DNA from: Histomonas meleagridis
Taxonomy: Eukaryota > Parabasalia > Tritrichomonadida > Dientamoebidae
Direction of reading: 5' to 3'
DNA length: 64,000 bases
NCBI GenBank assembly: GCA_020186115.1
Contig: WSYJ01000014.1
Span: 1 to 64,000, forward strand
Positions 31,849-42,287 of this stretch are shown here, piece by piece. A program made the translations under genes and the position numbers. Each line of letters begins with the position of its first letter. Position 1 is the stretch's first letter. The notes below the pieces were generated by a model. It searched no databases. It was not told the origin of the DNA and saw only the letters and a program-made list of their open reading frames with translations.

Positions 31849-32335
31849 TACAGGAAAGGAAGGGCCAAACTTCGAACGCCACTTTTTGTATTTTTATTGA
31901 AATCAAGAAATGTGATCTGAAAAGAAGAATTAAATGAGTAATTTTAAATCAAGAAAATATTAGTAAATTTATAACCTAAAACTTTATATGAAGTATGTAT
32001 TTAATATTTGATGGTTTAAAGTTAAAATCACTTTGTTGTATATTAAAATGATGAGATTAAGTCTGTGTTATTAATAGGATTTTGTTTTCATTTATGTGTT
32101 AATTTCTTATTCCAAATTAAGCCATTTAAAATTATAATAACTTTTATTTTACTTTGGTTTCAATTATGCACTTCGATTGTAATTCATAAAAACTATATAC
32201 TAAAAGTAAGAACAGTTTTTCTTGTTTAAAAGTAATTTAAATTTTTATTTATATTGAAATTTTTCATCAGAACTACTTCTCTATCGGATTTTTAAACTTG
32301 AAAAAATAATATTAAATAAGACAAATAAAAATCTT
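31849..32335. other. AT-rich intergenic DNA
   Basis: Upstream of eL24 and downstream of the ankyrin array. No gene or repeat recognised. Confidence 0.45.
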
Positions 32336-34036
32336 AGGATTTAATATCAAATTCCTTTATGCTTAAGAAGTAATTCAACAATTTCTGCATTACCTTTTTC
32401 GGTCGCATATATTAGTGATGTTTTAAATAATTTATATAGTTTTCGTGTGTTATAAAAAAATTTCAAATTATAAAAATAAATATTAAATAAAACAAATAAA
32501 TATCTTTAGCATTAATATCAATTCCTTTTTGTTCAAGAAGTAATTGAACTATTTCTGTATGACCATTTCTAGATGCTTCAATAAGTGCTGTTTGAAATAA
32601 TTTAAATAATTTCCAAATATTATTTTGAAATATAAAATTATTAAAATAAATTCTAAATAAAACAAATAAATATTTTTAGCATTAATATCAATTCCTTTTT
32701 GTTCAAGAAGTAATTTAACTATTTCTGTATAACCTTCATCAGATGCATACATAAGTGCTGTATTAAATATATATAATAATTTCCAAATATTATTTTGAAA
32801 TAAAAAATTATTAAAATAAATTTCAAATAAAACAAATAAATATCTTTAGCATTAATATCAATTCCTTCTTGTTCAAGAAGTAATTGAACTATTTCTGTAT
32901 GACCATATTTAGATGCCCACATAAGTGCTGTCCAAAATAATTTAAATGATTTCCAAATATTATTTTGAAATATCAAATTATTAAAATAAATTTCATATAA
33001 AACAAATAAATATCTTTAGCATTAATATCAATTCCTTCTTGTTCAAGAAGCAATTTAACTATTTCTGTATGACCATATCTAGATGCTAATATAAGTGCTG
33101 TTTCAAATAATTTAAATGATTTCCAAATATTATTTTGAAATATCAAATTATTAAAATAAATTTCATATAAAACAAATAAATATCTTTAGCATTAATATCA
33201 ATTCCTTCTTGTTCAAGAAGCAATTTAACTATTTCTGTATGACCATATTTAGATGCCCACATAAGTGCTGTCCAAAATAATTTAAATGATTTCCAAATAT
33301 TATTTTGAAATATCAAATTATTAAAATAAATTTCATATAAAACAAATAATTATCTTTAGCATTAATATCAATTCCTTCTTGTTCAAGAAGTAGTTTAACA
33401 ATTTTTATAAAACCAAATTGAGATGCCAACATAAGTGCCGTCCAAAAAAATTTAAATAATTTCCAAATATTATTTTGAAACACCAAATTATCAAAGGAGA
33501 TTTTAAATAAAGTTTAAAAATATTATCTATAGCATTAATATCTATATCTTTTTGTTCAAGAAGTAATTTAACAATTTCTGTATGACCATTATAAGATGCA
33601 AGTATAAGTGCTGTTCTAAATAATTTAAAAAATTTTCAAATTCTGCTTTAAGATTTTATTATATTAAAACAAACATTATTCAAAACAAACAAATATCTTT
33701 AGCATTAATGTCAATTCCCTTTTGTTCAAGTAGTAATTGAACTACTTCTGTATGACCATTATATGATGCACACATAAGTGCTGTTCTAAATAATTTAAAT
33801 AATTTTCAAATTTTGCTTTAAGATTTTAATTTATTAAAACAAACTTTATTCAAAACAAACAAATATCTTTAGAATTTATATCAATTCCGTTTTGTTCAAG
33901 TAGCAATTGAACTATTTCTGCTCGACCATTTGAAGATGCTTTAATAAGAGCTGTATTAAATAATTTATATAAGTTCCATATGTTATATTAAATTATTATA
34001 ATATTAAAATAAATTTTATGTAAAACATATAAATAT
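32336..34036 (-). repeat. Ankyrin modules with constant-length spacers, locus C
   Basis: About ten minus-strand modules of 29 codons (T-A-L-x-x-A-S ... G-I-D-I-N-A-K). Spacers counted by hand near 32420, 32590, 32760, 32930, 33620, 33780 and 33965 are each 83 nt, and one near 33440 is 86 nt (same remainder modulo 3). Spacers at 33620 and 33780 differ a lot from those at 32930, yet the length is unchanged. The modules stay open and protein-like in their own frames while the spacers break the frame every time. Confidence 0.8.
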
Positions 34037-35168
34037 CTTTAGCATTGATATCAATTTCTTCTTGATCTAAAATATATTTCACAAGTTCGACATTTCTTGA
34101 TTCTGAAGAAGAGATTAAAATATCAATTGGGATATGATTGCTATCAAGAAAATGTTTAACAAGAAAAATATTTCCAATTTTTGTTGATACATGAATAATA
34201 TCTTCATTAATTTTCATTCCTTCTTTAAGTAAAAATGAAAAAATTTCATAATTATTATATAAAATACATTCAATACCTAATTTTTCTAAATTAATTTTCT
34301 TCATTTTCTTTTCATAAACATAATGAAAGATATCATTTCGATGAAATCGAATAGCTGCTTCATATGCACCTTTAAATGATGAATGATTTTGTTTACATAA
34401 ATGAATGATTTCAATGTTTCCGCTTGCAACAGCATATTTACCTGTGTTTTCTACAATAGCACCATTCATAAGTAAATGTTTGAAACATTTAACTGATCCA
34501 AAAAATGCTGCATAATCAATTAATGAAACATAATCATAAACAAATGAACACCTTTCATAAAGTGATGGCTCAATTTCTTGGTTAAAATCAAATTTTGTTT
34601 GTGATGATATATCTTGAAGTTTTTCTATTTCATCATTTCGGATTATTTTTGCAATTTCATTCGGATTAATACCTTCTTTGACATATTTCTTTTGTAATTC
34701 AAGATCATTCTTCGATAGTTCTTTATAATATTCGATGATTTCTTCTTCTGATAGGTAATTAATGAAATGTAATCTCTTATTATTTTTGATAAATTTGAAG
34801 TCAATATAATTGTTTTCTAACATTTTTTCAAGAAGATAATATGACTCATTCATATTACTATCAAGAATTAGTTTAACAAATACATCAAAAATGTTTGGTT
34901 TAATTTGATTTTCCTCTTCTAATTTCTTTATTTCTTTCAAAAAATTAAAGTATACATCGAAATCATTTATTCTTGCATAGAGATTTGAGTATATCATTTG
35001 ACAAATCATCATGTTAAAAGATAATGGATAAATATAATTAAATTTGTTTATTATTAAGTTTACTGTTTGAGAAAGATTTCCTTCATTCAAACCAAAAATT
35101 TTATTGTTGATGAAAAAAATTGTTTCCCATTCTTTTTGAGTTGAGTTGTCTGATTTACAAATTTGCAT
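33996..35168 (-). CDS. DUF3447/ankyrin protein N-terminal region, locus C
   Basis: 390 codons from the first ATG (35168). I-F-G-L-N-E-G-N near the start, Y-Y-L-L-E-K-M, N-E-I-A-K-I-I-R-N-D-E-I-E-K-L, then L-I-D-Y-A-A-F-F-G-S-V-K-C-F-K-H-L-L-M-N-G-A. The C-terminal part is L-V-K-Y-I-L-D-Q-E-E-I-D-I-N-A-K, running straight into the first AT-rich spacer, where the frame ends. Unlike loci A and B this N-terminal region is uninterrupted. If spacers are spliced, the ankyrin array to 32336 is its C-terminal part. TTCATCATTCG just before the ATG resembles an initiator and TAACGGT at 35219-35225 lies 51 bp upstream of the ATG. Confidence 0.85.
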   Translation of the reverse strand: MQICKSDNSTQKEWETIFFINNKIFGLNEGNLSQTVNLIINKFNYIYPLSFNMMICQMIYSNLYARINDFDVYFNFLKEIKKLEEENQIKPNIFDVFVKLILDSNMNESYYLLEKMLENNYIDFKFIKNNKRLHFINYLSEEEIIEYYKELSKNDLELQKKYVKEGINPNEIAKIIRNDEIEKLQDISSQTKFDFNQEIEPSLYERCSFVYDYVSLIDYAAFFGSVKCFKHLLMNGAIVENTGKYAVASGNIEIIHLCKQNHSSFKGAYEAAIRFHRNDIFHYVYEKKMKKINLEKLGIECILYNNYEIFSFLLKEGMKINEDIIHVSTKIGNIFLVKHFLDSNHIPIDILISSSESRNVELVKYILDQEEIDINAKDIYMFYIKFILIL

Positions 35169-35343
35169 TCGAATGATGAATGTAACCAGAAAACGATAGA
35201 AATGTGCAGGCAAATATTTAACGGTCGAAAATATCTATCGTTTGTCCAACTTCAATGGAACTTTTTCAAAGAAATTTAACCAAAATTCTGAGTGTATCGT
35301 TCTATCGTACTTTTTGTATACAGTTTATATATGAAAAGATTTA

Positions 35344-36552
35344 TTACGAAGAAGAAGAGACATCTTTCTTAAACTTTTTCTGGTAAATCAAAAATCCGAC
35401 AATAGCCAAAACAATCACAACAATCACAGCAATAACAATTCCTGCTATAGCGCCAGGGCCAAGAGAAGAACCAGAATTTTCGGGGTCATTTGATTTTGTA
35501 CCATAATCAGAAGAATCTAAAGGTTCATTTGGGTTCAACAACTTATTTTCTAGTTCTTCTGAATAATCTAATTCTGTTGTTACGTCATTGCAATTAATTG
35601 GTCGAACACTGTACGATACGTCAAAACCGTCGCTTTCACTTTTTGCATGAACGATATAAACTTCGCCCGCTTTGATGAGGGTTCGATTGACTTTAAAAAC
35701 AATCGCATCCGAATACCCGTACTCTACATTACTTAGTAACGTGGACGTGATGATGTTTTCACCTTTGGAATTATATGCAGTAATTTTATATGGTCCAAAA
35801 ATTTTAGGATAGAGATAATACACACATGAAGTTTTGCCATCAGGAGTAGTGGTGCATTTACGTGTGGCATTTGTGACATGAGATAAGCTCCATTGATTAT
35901 AACAAAGATTAATGGGAACAATTCCAATTGGATATGCAACAAATTTGACACTGGTAACGAGAGGATCATCCTTTTGACGGTTCGTCATGCCTTGGATGTA
36001 AAGGTTGGTGAAATGATCTTTTACACCTCCGCTCCATTGTAATTTTGTTGGTGCAATTATGTGCCTCCGATGGCCAACTGTTTCAACAGTTTGATCATTC
36101 ATATAAGCTTCAATTGAATCTGTGAGTGAAGCATTTATATAAGTTTGATATAAGTTTGATGCTCCTAATGCATCATCTCCTAATTTTGTATAACACTTAA
36201 AATCTTCAGATGGGTGGTGAGTAAGTGAGCCATATTGAGATAAAATAGCACACCCTTCTTGTGAGGCTTTTCGAAAACTTGAATTTTCATATATTGGTGC
36301 TTGACCTAACATATATCTGAAGAAGTTAATTCTTTTTTCTGCTTTGTCGAAATCATCTTGATTAATTGCTTCGCCAGGATCACATTCATTTGTTGTCGAT
36401 CCTGACCAAAAGGGACCTGTAGGGGTTGGTAAATAATCCTCTTGGTAACGCTGGCATGTTTCCAAAGCTGTTCGACGTTCAACAGCCTCGTATATTGTTA
36501 AAGAAGCACAGAAAGGCACAAAAAGAAACATTTGAAGTTGGCTGATCGACAT
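35344..36552 (-). CDS. CAP/SCP-domain single-pass membrane protein
   Basis: 402 residues from M-S-I-S-Q-L-Q-M-F-L-F-V-P-F-C-A-S, a signal peptide. The CAP domain spans about residues 55-210: N-F-F-R-Y-M-L-G, then C-A-I-L-S-Q-Y-G-S-L-T-H-H-P and T-V-G-H-R-R-H-I-I-A-P, with conserved histidines and cysteines. A second beta-rich region (about 215-320) follows. An acidic linker leads to one membrane helix (I-A-G-I-V-I-A-V-I-V-V-I-V-L-A-I-V-G-F, about 370-392) and a short basic/serine tail. CAP proteins are expanded in trichomonads and are thought to act in secretion or host contact. TCACTTTT (36561-36568) is a good initiator about 14 bp before the ATG and supports this start. Confidence 0.85.
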   Translation of the reverse strand: MSISQLQMFLFVPFCASLTIYEAVERRTALETCQRYQEDYLPTPTGPFWSGSTTNECDPGEAINQDDFDKAEKRINFFRYMLGQAPIYENSSFRKASQEGCAILSQYGSLTHHPSEDFKCYTKLGDDALGASNLYQTYINASLTDSIEAYMNDQTVETVGHRRHIIAPTKLQWSGGVKDHFTNLYIQGMTNRQKDDPLVTSVKFVAYPIGIVPINLCYNQWSLSHVTNATRKCTTTPDGKTSCVYYLYPKIFGPYKITAYNSKGENIITSTLLSNVEYGYSDAIVFKVNRTLIKAGEVYIVHAKSESDGFDVSYSVRPINCNDVTTELDYSEELENKLLNPNEPLDSSDYGTKSNDPENSGSSLGPGAIAGIVIAVIVVIVLAIVGFLIYQKKFKKDVSSSS

Positions 36553-36568
36553 GAAGCTCAAAAAGTGA

Positions 36569-36904
36569 AAATTAAAACCCACACAAAATTCAGCTGATTA
36601 AACGCAAGATTCAATGGTTTATAAATCTGCAACTGTGAACGATGTCTGTTTAACTGATAACATGAAAATAAAACACAACTCTTCATGAGCAAACACATAC
36701 CAGAAAGCCATTTGCTTACAAATGATTTATCATGAATTCCTTTTTTCATTAAGAGCGGTTCCTTATTTCATGTGCACATCGCTTCGTGAAATTGAATGGG
36801 AAATGATCGTTAAAATTTCTTAAACGGTCGCCATCAAAGGGTCTGTTTCAGCTTTATTTTAACAGACTTTGTGAATAAACGAAAGCCCACAAAAAGATCT
36901 TTTA
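36569..36904. other. Shared 5' region of two divergent genes
   Basis: Between the CAP gene (minus) and the RRM gene (plus). AACGGTC at 36823-36829 and an inverted repeat GTCTGTT (36841-36847)/AACAGAC (36861-36867) lie upstream of the RRM gene. No further gene seen. Confidence 0.45.
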
Positions 36905-37939
36905 ATGAACCGAATACAAACTTTTGGAGTTGTAATAACTCCTCTCACAGACGACATAAGCAAGAAAGCTCTTTCCGAAAATTTTTCAAAATTTGGAAAA
37001 ATTATAAATATTTCGATCAACAAAAACAAAAATTGTTCATATGTAAATTATGAAAGAAAAGATAGTTCTATCCGTGCTGCCGAAGAAATGAGTGGCCAAT
37101 ATATTGGTGATACAAAAATTAAAGCTGAAGCACAAAATAAGAAAAATTCAAATCCCAAAACAAACAACCCTTGTGTACGTATATCTGGATTTAATCAAAA
37201 CGTTACTGAAACCTATCTTTCTAAAGTATTTCATACACTTCCAGGGTTCAAAAGTGTATTCATTCCGAAAGGAAAGACTTTTGGTTTTGTTAATTTCAAC
37301 ACAGAAGATGAAGCGACTTCAGCCTTCAATGAAATAAATGGGAAACAATTCGATAATTTTACAATTGAAGCATCACGTCGCCAAAATCCGTTAACAAAAC
37401 CTCCAAATTTTCAAACTGAAAGAGAAAAAGTGACCATGCCGATACATAACACAAAAAGTGACAATGTAATGTTACCAAAAAGTGACGAATCAAATTCAAA
37501 AAAAGAAGAATTTTCGGTAGATCAAATGATTGTTTCATTTATCGAAAACTTTCTTAAAACCAAGTATTATAATAATTTTGACCAATTTTGTTCATTTTAT
37601 TGTAAGCAACCAATTTTTACCCTTAGTGAATCATATCTTAATAACGGTCTCAAGCAAACAATTGAAGAAAATGAAAAACAAACGGCGCATTCTCCAATTG
37701 ATATCATTGAAATCCTTAGGAACTCGCTTTTCGGGAGTTTGTTTTGTTCATTTGATTCATTAAATGTTTCGCAAATTGGCGAATATTCGTTTTCTGTGAT
37801 GTTGAATGGACACTTCAAAGATATCCAAACAATGGAAGTGTTCAGAGTCATGACAATTTTTTATTCATTCGAAGATTCCCAATTCAAAATTAGCTCTGAC
37901 CATATACACATCAAATTTTTTGTTCCAAATGCAATGTGA
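36905..37939 (+). CDS. RNA-binding protein: two RRMs then an NTF2-like domain
   Basis: 344 residues. RRM1 about residues 4-80 (F-G-V-V-I-T-P-L as RNP2; N-C-S-Y-V-N-Y-E as RNP1). RRM2 about 93-165 (C-V-R-I-S-G-F; K-T-F-G-F-V-N-F as RNP1). A charged linker, then residues about 203-340 with the helices and curved sheet pattern of an NTF2-like domain (M-I-V-S-F-I-E-N-F-L-K-T-K-Y-Y, ... F-S-V-M-L-N-G-H-F). G3BP-type stress-granule proteins use the same domains in the opposite order. Likely cytoplasmic mRNA binding. The NTF2 assignment is weaker than the RRM assignment. Confidence 0.75.
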   Translation: MNRIQTFGVVITPLTDDISKKALSENFSKFGKIINISINKNKNCSYVNYERKDSSIRAAEEMSGQYIGDTKIKAEAQNKKNSNPKTNNPCVRISGFNQNVTETYLSKVFHTLPGFKSVFIPKGKTFGFVNFNTEDEATSAFNEINGKQFDNFTIEASRRQNPLTKPPNFQTEREKVTMPIHNTKSDNVMLPKSDESNSKKEEFSVDQMIVSFIENFLKTKYYNNFDQFCSFYCKQPIFTLSESYLNNGLKQTIEENEKQTAHSPIDIIEILRNSLFGSLFCSFDSLNVSQIGEYSFSVMLNGHFKDIQTMEVFRVMTIFYSFEDSQFKISSDHIHIKFFVPNAM

Positions 37940-38141
37940 ACATTTTTAAATAATTTGTATAATAAATATTTTTTGTATTTACGTTATTCTTTTTAAAAAT
38001 AAAAATTATTTGGAAATCAATAAAGTTGAACAATAAAGTTCTTTCACAAACACTTCATTTTTTGAATATAAATACGATGATTTTTCATTCATTCGATTCT
38101 ATCGTTGCAACCACTTTATTTGAAGTGCATGCTAATGTTTT
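37940..38141. other. 3' flank of the RRM gene
   Basis: AT-rich, nothing recognised before the palindromic element. Confidence 0.4.
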
Positions 38142-38248
38142 CATGAAATTGTATTTCCAAGTATAGGTATTTCCAATATAAATTCCAATATTTAAATTAA
38201 TATTATTTAAATCCAATATACTTGGAAATACCTGAAATTGATTTCATG
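38142..38248. repeat. Palindromic, MITE-like element
   Basis: Perfect 15-bp inverted repeats GTATTTCCAAGTATA (38151-38165) and TATACTTGGAAATAC (38217-38231), with outer 8-bp arms CATGAAAT (38142-38149) and ATTTCATG (38241-38248). The 51-bp centre is very AT-rich and itself partly palindromic. No target-site duplication was found. It lies in a convergent gap, so a transcription-end hairpin is an alternative to a small transposon. Confidence 0.55.
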
Positions 38249-38469
38249 CAAATTTTTCAGGAAAGTACCTATTCAACCAAAAGATAAATTTATTTAGTCA
38301 TTAAAGTTCACAACAAATAAATTCAAGGCATTTGCTAAACACATCTTAACTCATGATTCATATGGGTACACACATATGAGATGTGGAGCTTGTTATAATC
38401 AAGTAATACTAAAGTTATTTAGGTTAAAGTTAAAGAAAGAAAATATTTTATTAATAAGTTCTATAATTT
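38249..38469. other. 3' flank of the RhoGEF-Kelch gene
   Basis: AT-rich, no features. Confidence 0.4.
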
Positions 38470-40872
38470 TTAACAATCCAAAGTCAAAATATCTCTTAAT
38501 ATCATCGATGAATTCATTTCTTCTCTCACTATACTAACCTTATACAAACCATTACACATTCCATTTTCACTTATTCCGCCATATATCCAAATCTCATTTT
38601 GATTGACATCAATACCAAAATGTGATAACATTAATGGGAACTTTCCTTCGTATTGTACGAAACCCCATTGATTAATTTGGTTCATAATGAAAGGAACACT
38701 TGAACCTGTTCCTCCAATAACCCAAACGCAATCTTTATAATTAATAACTTTATGTCCATATCTTCCAAATGGATAAATCCCATAATATATTTCGGGCCTA
38801 TATTCCCATTCATTACTTAATGACAATGTATAAACTTTATTCGAAAGTTCATTTTCGGATGTAATTCCTCCGATTAATAAAACATAGCCATTATATGAGA
38901 CAAGTGAATGATATGAAAGAGTTGGGACAATAGAATTAATGCTTATTTCAGTCCACTTGGAGTTGCGGATGTCATAGGAGAACGTTTGGAAGATATCTTT
39001 GCCACCGCTCAGAATAAGTTTGCCTTTGTGTAAAATCATCGATAGCCCGGGGCCCCCCGGCATGTTTGGAATGACGTTTAACATTTCCCATTCATTTTGG
39101 TCGATATTAAAATACCAAAAATCATTTAAATCTTCTTCTAAACCTTTCCCGCCATATAAATATAGGTTTCCTTCATGTGAAACCATAACACTGTCATATC
39201 GTGGTGAAGGACCAAAATTAAAATGATATTCTTCCCAATGATTGGTATCAATTGAATATGAAAAAAAGTCATTTGATACTTCGTTACGTGAATTAATTCC
39301 ACCAAATACCCATATTTTGTCTTGATTTAAACATAGACAATGATGAATAATTTTATGAAATGCGGAATCTACAAGCTCCCATTTAAGGCCTATGGTATCC
39401 TTAGCAACTTGCGTTTCCCGATTAGTTACAGCTTCGGTTAATGCATGTAAAAATGTTGATGATATGTTTTCTGTTTCAAATTTTAGTTCATATTTGTCTT
39501 TAAAGGTATACAAGAAAAATGAAGTCGGACCAGATGATTCAAAACGAATTCTTGTGTAATTAAAGATTAATATATCTTTAGGATCACAAATGTTTTTTGG
39601 AAAAATATAAACAGCATCAGTAAAAAGAGCTACAATAGTATTAACATGTTCGAATTCAGCATCAAATCGATCAATAAATGCTTGATTATCTTTCATTGTA
39701 ATAAATGACTTATAATCAGCCATTTGTTTTTCAAACTTGTTCGCCGATTGCGCCAATATTTGTTCTGCATTTTGTTTATGCTTGAAATTACTGAGTTCTT
39801 CAAGAGCAGCAAAAAGTGGCGTCAGATCGGGGTGCCCCAAAGGAGTTGATTTAAGTAAACGTTCAATGAAAAGTTGATATCTTGGAATCCTTTGGACAGG
39901 TGAAATCAGGAAAGAGGGAACTGTTTTGTTTTTAAGAAGGCGCGACTTGATGAACTCTTTTAATATAGTTTCATTTTCTGGATTTGATGAAAACTTAACA
40001 AAAGATTCTGAAATTAATGGATATAGATTTGAATATTGGTCAAATGTCAAAAAGATCTTACGAATACTTCGAATAAATATTTGCCCATGTTGAGATATAA
40101 ATGGATTATGACATTGCTCAAGTTCATGAATAAATTCATCTTGATATTGATCAATTGAAATAATAATTTCTCTAAATAACTTCAAGGCTTTGGGGTCAAG
40201 TATCTGATACATTTCAAAGAAGGGAATGATAGCAGTTCGTATGACTTTTATATCTTTCGAAAATGATAATTCAGATTTAAGAAATTCTGCAGATGCACCA
40301 CATCTTTCGTTTATCATCTTAATTTCTTTAGATGAAAAGTTTGCAACAATACATAGATGTTGTTGGATAATCTGACATATGAAATTTGATTGCGTATGAT
40401 CTTTATTTGTATCTTGGTTTAAAGAAACAACAGAAAATGATTTGGAATTATCGCGGAAAATTCTTGCAATAGTTTCTTTCATTTCTTCATCTGTAAATGG
40501 AGGATAAAGTGAAAACGGAAATTCCATAAAATATTGACCACTAGAGGAGTATACTGGAAGGGAAAAATCTGCCTTTATTTCTCGTTTCATAAATTCAATC
40601 CATACCTTTGGGTTGATGTAAGAATTTGAAGATTTAACAGGGTATCCAAATTGTGTTAGTTTTCGACCAACTATAGGGTCTTTCATTGCTGGTATTATAA
40701 AATTTGCTGATCGAATGAAAAGGTCATAATCTTTTGAAACTTGAAATTTTACATAAATAGGTCCAAAATCTCCTGTTTCAAAAGCTTCCACAAGACTCAC
40801 CAGGGAGACAAAATCTGTTGTTTCATTAGGTAATACTATTTTTATCTTTAGAAACGACTTCCAGCACTCCAT
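38470..40872 (-). CDS. RhoGEF (DH-PH) and Kelch-repeat protein
   Basis: 800 residues from an ATG. The N-terminal 190 residues are unassigned. A Dbl-homology region covers about 195-375, with the hallmark third conserved block F-L-I-S-P-V-Q-R-I-P-R-Y-Q-L-F-I-E-R-L-L-K-S-T. A PH-like segment follows (about 400-495: A-L-F-T-D-A-V-Y-I-F). Residues about 505-790 hold five or six Kelch blades (I-W-V-F-G-G-I-N; L-Y-L-Y-G-G-K-G; L-I-L-S-G-G-K-D; V-L-L-I-G-G-I; V-W-V-I-G-G-T; I-W-I-Y-G-G-I), a beta-propeller for protein binding. It would activate Rho/Rac GTPases for actin control. GGGGTGCCCC at 39829-39838 falls in the DH coding region. Confidence 0.88.
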   Translation of the reverse strand: MECWKSFLKIKIVLPNETTDFVSLVSLVEAFETGDFGPIYVKFQVSKDYDLFIRSANFIIPAMKDPIVGRKLTQFGYPVKSSNSYINPKVWIEFMKREIKADFSLPVYSSSGQYFMEFPFSLYPPFTDEEMKETIARIFRDNSKSFSVVSLNQDTNKDHTQSNFICQIIQQHLCIVANFSSKEIKMINERCGASAEFLKSELSFSKDIKVIRTAIIPFFEMYQILDPKALKLFREIIISIDQYQDEFIHELEQCHNPFISQHGQIFIRSIRKIFLTFDQYSNLYPLISESFVKFSSNPENETILKEFIKSRLLKNKTVPSFLISPVQRIPRYQLFIERLLKSTPLGHPDLTPLFAALEELSNFKHKQNAEQILAQSANKFEKQMADYKSFITMKDNQAFIDRFDAEFEHVNTIVALFTDAVYIFPKNICDPKDILIFNYTRIRFESSGPTSFFLYTFKDKYELKFETENISSTFLHALTEAVTNRETQVAKDTIGLKWELVDSAFHKIIHHCLCLNQDKIWVFGGINSRNEVSNDFFSYSIDTNHWEEYHFNFGPSPRYDSVMVSHEGNLYLYGGKGLEEDLNDFWYFNIDQNEWEMLNVIPNMPGGPGLSMILHKGKLILSGGKDIFQTFSYDIRNSKWTEISINSIVPTLSYHSLVSYNGYVLLIGGITSENELSNKVYTLSLSNEWEYRPEIYYGIYPFGRYGHKVINYKDCVWVIGGTGSSVPFIMNQINQWGFVQYEGKFPLMLSHFGIDVNQNEIWIYGGISENGMCNGLYKVSIVREEMNSSMILRDILTLDC

Positions 40873-41105
40873 TCAGTGTCTGAACAGTCTTTGGAAAGAC
40901 GGTGCTTTGAAAAAGTTGCTATCGTTTTTTGCCGAACAAAAAATGACTAAAAATTTGGATAAAAAGTTTCAACTTCTAATTTTATCAAAGCATTTTATAT
41001 AATAAATGTTAAAGTTTATTTTCCATGCCATCATAAAAAGATGTAAAATAAAATAAATACAGTTTATAAACACTTGTAAACATAGATTTACAAACAGATT
41101 TTTTT

Positions 41106-41702
41106 TCATAGTTCTTCATGCTTCTTCCTAAATATAATGTTTCCTAGTTTTTTATAAGCGCTTATGTATCCTTTTGGGTGACAAAATCCTGATGTATCAC
41201 ATACAGCAGTTGGATTCTTATACTTTTGGATTCCATTTAAGAACGCTTCTTTGCGCCCCTCTTCCAATAAATAACAAAAATCTCCAAAAAGTCTGTTAGC
41301 TGATGTACAAAAATTTGAAAGATATTTCATTCTGGCCTCTGATGGCATTGCCTTCAAATGTATGGACAAAAAACGACATTGAAAACAATTCGTTCCATTT
41401 CTTTTTTGAGAAACTCTTGAAACACATGGACCGATTATCATACATGCATTTCTTGGAATTTTTGCTTGTCCGAATTTTTGAAAAATAGAAGCTTTTACAT
41501 CTTCGATAAATCTACAGTATTTGTTTTTACTAGCTTTATTAGCGCACTCTGAATCTTGATTTGGGATAATTGATGAATTATGATTATAAATATGTACAAT
41601 TTTGTTACACAATGAGCACGCATCAAGTAGAGCTTGTTCTGTGGTAAAATTTTCCCAATAAATCCGAGAAAATGCAAAAAAAGTGAACAGATGTATCATC
41701 AT
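41106..41702 (-). CDS. Secreted protein with two saposin-B-like domains
   Basis: 198 residues. A hydrophobic start (M-M-I-H-L-F-T-F-F-A-F-S) is a signal peptide. The first domain (about 28-98) has the saposin pattern: C-S-L-C, a middle pair of cysteines (E-C ... Y-C) and A-C-M-I-I-G-P-C. The second (about 104-180) has C-F-Q-C, F-C-T-S ... F-C-Y-L and V-C-D-T-S-G-F-C. Proteins of this fold bind or disturb lipids; amoebae and trichomonads have secreted pore-forming members, but activity here is not shown by sequence. Upstream are AACGGTTT (about 41717) and GACGGTTA (about 41730). Confidence 0.75.
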   Translation of the reverse strand: MMIHLFTFFAFSRIYWENFTTEQALLDACSLCNKIVHIYNHNSSIIPNQDSECANKASKNKYCRFIEDVKASIFQKFGQAKIPRNACMIIGPCVSRVSQKRNGTNCFQCRFLSIHLKAMPSEARMKYLSNFCTSANRLFGDFCYLLEEGRKEAFLNGIQKYKNPTAVCDTSGFCHPKGYISAYKKLGNIIFRKKHEEL

Positions 41703-42287
41703 GTGAAAATTAAAAAACGGTTTCTCCGTGACGGTTATGACTATTACAGGAATCTAAGTGTAACATCAACTCGTTTGTCTTGGTCAAGAAATAGAAACTT
41801 ATTCGTAACTTCCTTGAAATTTTTTTTTAAATTAATGGTTTGCTTGTGTTTGTTTAGCTTAGTTAAAAATCAAAATCCAAATCAATTAATTTGTCCCTTG
41901 TTAATTGCATTTGTTAGCTTTAAAGCTTGTGTACACACTTTTGTTTATAGGTGTTATATTTGTATTATACTTGGGAATTACTTCGTGTTTTGCAGAAGAC
42001 AAATTTTCAACGCAATTTATGAATTTCAATTAATTCAATATTTAGACAGCATTTCAACTTTTTATTAATATTTATTTGAGAAATATCTCTTGTTTCTCTT
42101 TTGTTTTTCCAACAATAAGAATTGCTTTGAATATGTGCTGTTGTTGACAGAATCTTCTTGTTTGAGTATAATTTTTTTCATTGAAGTTGTTATTGGAGAA
42201 CCACTTTTTGAATTACCCTCAAATAAAACGATCGATTTATACTCAAATATTTGTGAGAAACGATAAGAAGGGGTTATATAAAAATAA
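41703..42287. other. Intergenic between divergent genes
   Basis: 5' flanks of the saposin-like gene (minus) and the Rab (plus). A 144-codon plus-strand frame overlapping the saposin gene's 5' end (41634-42068) and an 80-codon minus frame (42065-42307) have no recognisable content. Confidence 0.4.

Noticed and set aside
41634-42068. 144-codon plus-strand frame
   Set aside because: It overlaps the start of the saposin-like gene on the other strand and has no family match.
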